A stretch of 5,076 bases of DNA, from the NCBI GenBank assembly GCA_025935435.1, contig JAICVH010000228.1, positions 1 to 5,076 on the forward strand. Reading direction: 5' to 3'. The notes beneath the pieces were generated by a model. It saw nothing but the letters and a program-made list of their open reading frames with translations, did not search any database and was not told the DNA's origin. Both the position numbers and the translations under genes were made by a program. Of the stretch, positions 4,930-5,076 are shown in pieces (the first letter of the stretch is position 1; each line of letters opens with the position of its first letter). This DNA is from Burkholderiales bacterium (GTDB lineage: Bacteria > Pseudomonadota > Gammaproteobacteria > Burkholderiales > Casimicrobiaceae).

Positions 4930-5076
4930 TCAAGGCCTTGCGGCGGCTTCAGGATGCGACCGTACCTCGACACCGGCCGCCTCCTCGCGCAGCTTGAGCA
5001 GCGCACCGACGTCGTCGTCCTGCAAGCCGCGTCGCATCGCTTCTTCGACGCTCGCGAACGCCGCGCGTCCCACCGG
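4930..5076 (-). CDS. C-terminal end of a gene, possibly a 3-hydroxyisobutyrate-dehydrogenase-like oxidoreductase
   Basis: Forty-eight codons and a TGA (plus-strand 4930-4932) are open on the minus strand and run off the window edge. The protein end contains AAFASVEEAMRRGLQDDDVG, then ALLKLREEAAGVEVR and a short tail SHPEAAARP. The pattern 'A...G..D.D.xAL......AGVEVR' resembles the last helix of 3-hydroxyisobutyrate/beta-hydroxyacid dehydrogenases, which oxidise 3-hydroxy acids with NAD(P). First codon positions are G-rich, second positions are the least GC-rich, and third positions are mostly G/C, as expected for coding in this frame. A competing plus-strand frame from 4954 shares the same second positions but has a poorer first-position pattern and no ribosome-binding site. 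Coding on the minus strand is likely; the family call is tentative because only the tail is visible. It converges on the transporter operon. Confidence 0.5.
   Translation of the reverse strand, partial: PVGRAAFASVEEAMRRGLQDDDVGALLKLREEAAGVEVRSHPEAAARP

Noticed and set aside
4931..4940. Perfect 10-base palindrome CAAGGCCTTG
   Set aside because: It lies within the last codons and stop of the minus-strand gene, does not extend, has no loop or T-run, and is short enough to be chance.
4779..4997. 72-codon plus-strand open frame in the convergent gap
   Set aside because: It starts with TTG inside the terminator tail, has no ribosome-binding site, gives an Arg-rich product without a domain, and overlaps the better-supported minus-strand gene end.

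Overview
The window is GC-rich and tightly packed. Coding density, mostly G/C third positions and a Bug-type (TctC) solute receptor together suggest a soil or environmental betaproteobacterium, probably Burkholderiales. This placement comes from gene style only; no marker gene is present.

Layout. The left edge (1-188, minus strand) holds the first 62 codons of a secreted NMT1/SsuA-like ABC substrate-binding protein. A divergent intergenic stretch (189-282) separates it from a six-gene plus-strand cluster: a GntR/FCD transcription regulator (283-942), an ABC ATPase of the nitrate/sulfonate/taurine class (939-1763), a 103-residue membrane-anchored protein of unknown function (1760-2071), two BPD-type ABC permeases (2097-2924 and 2921-3739), and a Bug/TctC periplasmic receptor (3762-4733). 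Three of the five junctions are 4-base stop/start overlaps. The two that are not have a recognisable Shine-Dalgarno sequence, so the cluster reads as one operon. A GC-rich hairpin followed by a T-run (4740-4773) begins 7 bases after the last stop and is a good terminator candidate. The rest of the 196-base convergent gap holds a set of related inverted and direct repeats. At the right edge (4930-5076, minus strand) is the C-terminus of another gene, tentatively a 3-hydroxyisobutyrate-dehydrogenase-like oxidoreductase.

How the parts may work together. The ATPase and two permeases form an importer core, probably an ATPase dimer with a permease heterodimer. The operon carries no NMT1-type receptor of its own, so the divergent gene is the natural partner. 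The FCD regulator keeps the usual Asp and three His metal/ligand positions and probably senses a small carboxylate. It may control both directions from the shared intergenic region. The Bug receptor normally serves TctAB-type carriers, none of which is in this window.

Most worth a second look: the small membrane protein wedged between ATPase and permease, and the Bug receptor in an ABC operon. No mobile element, CRISPR array, tRNA or rRNA was found.
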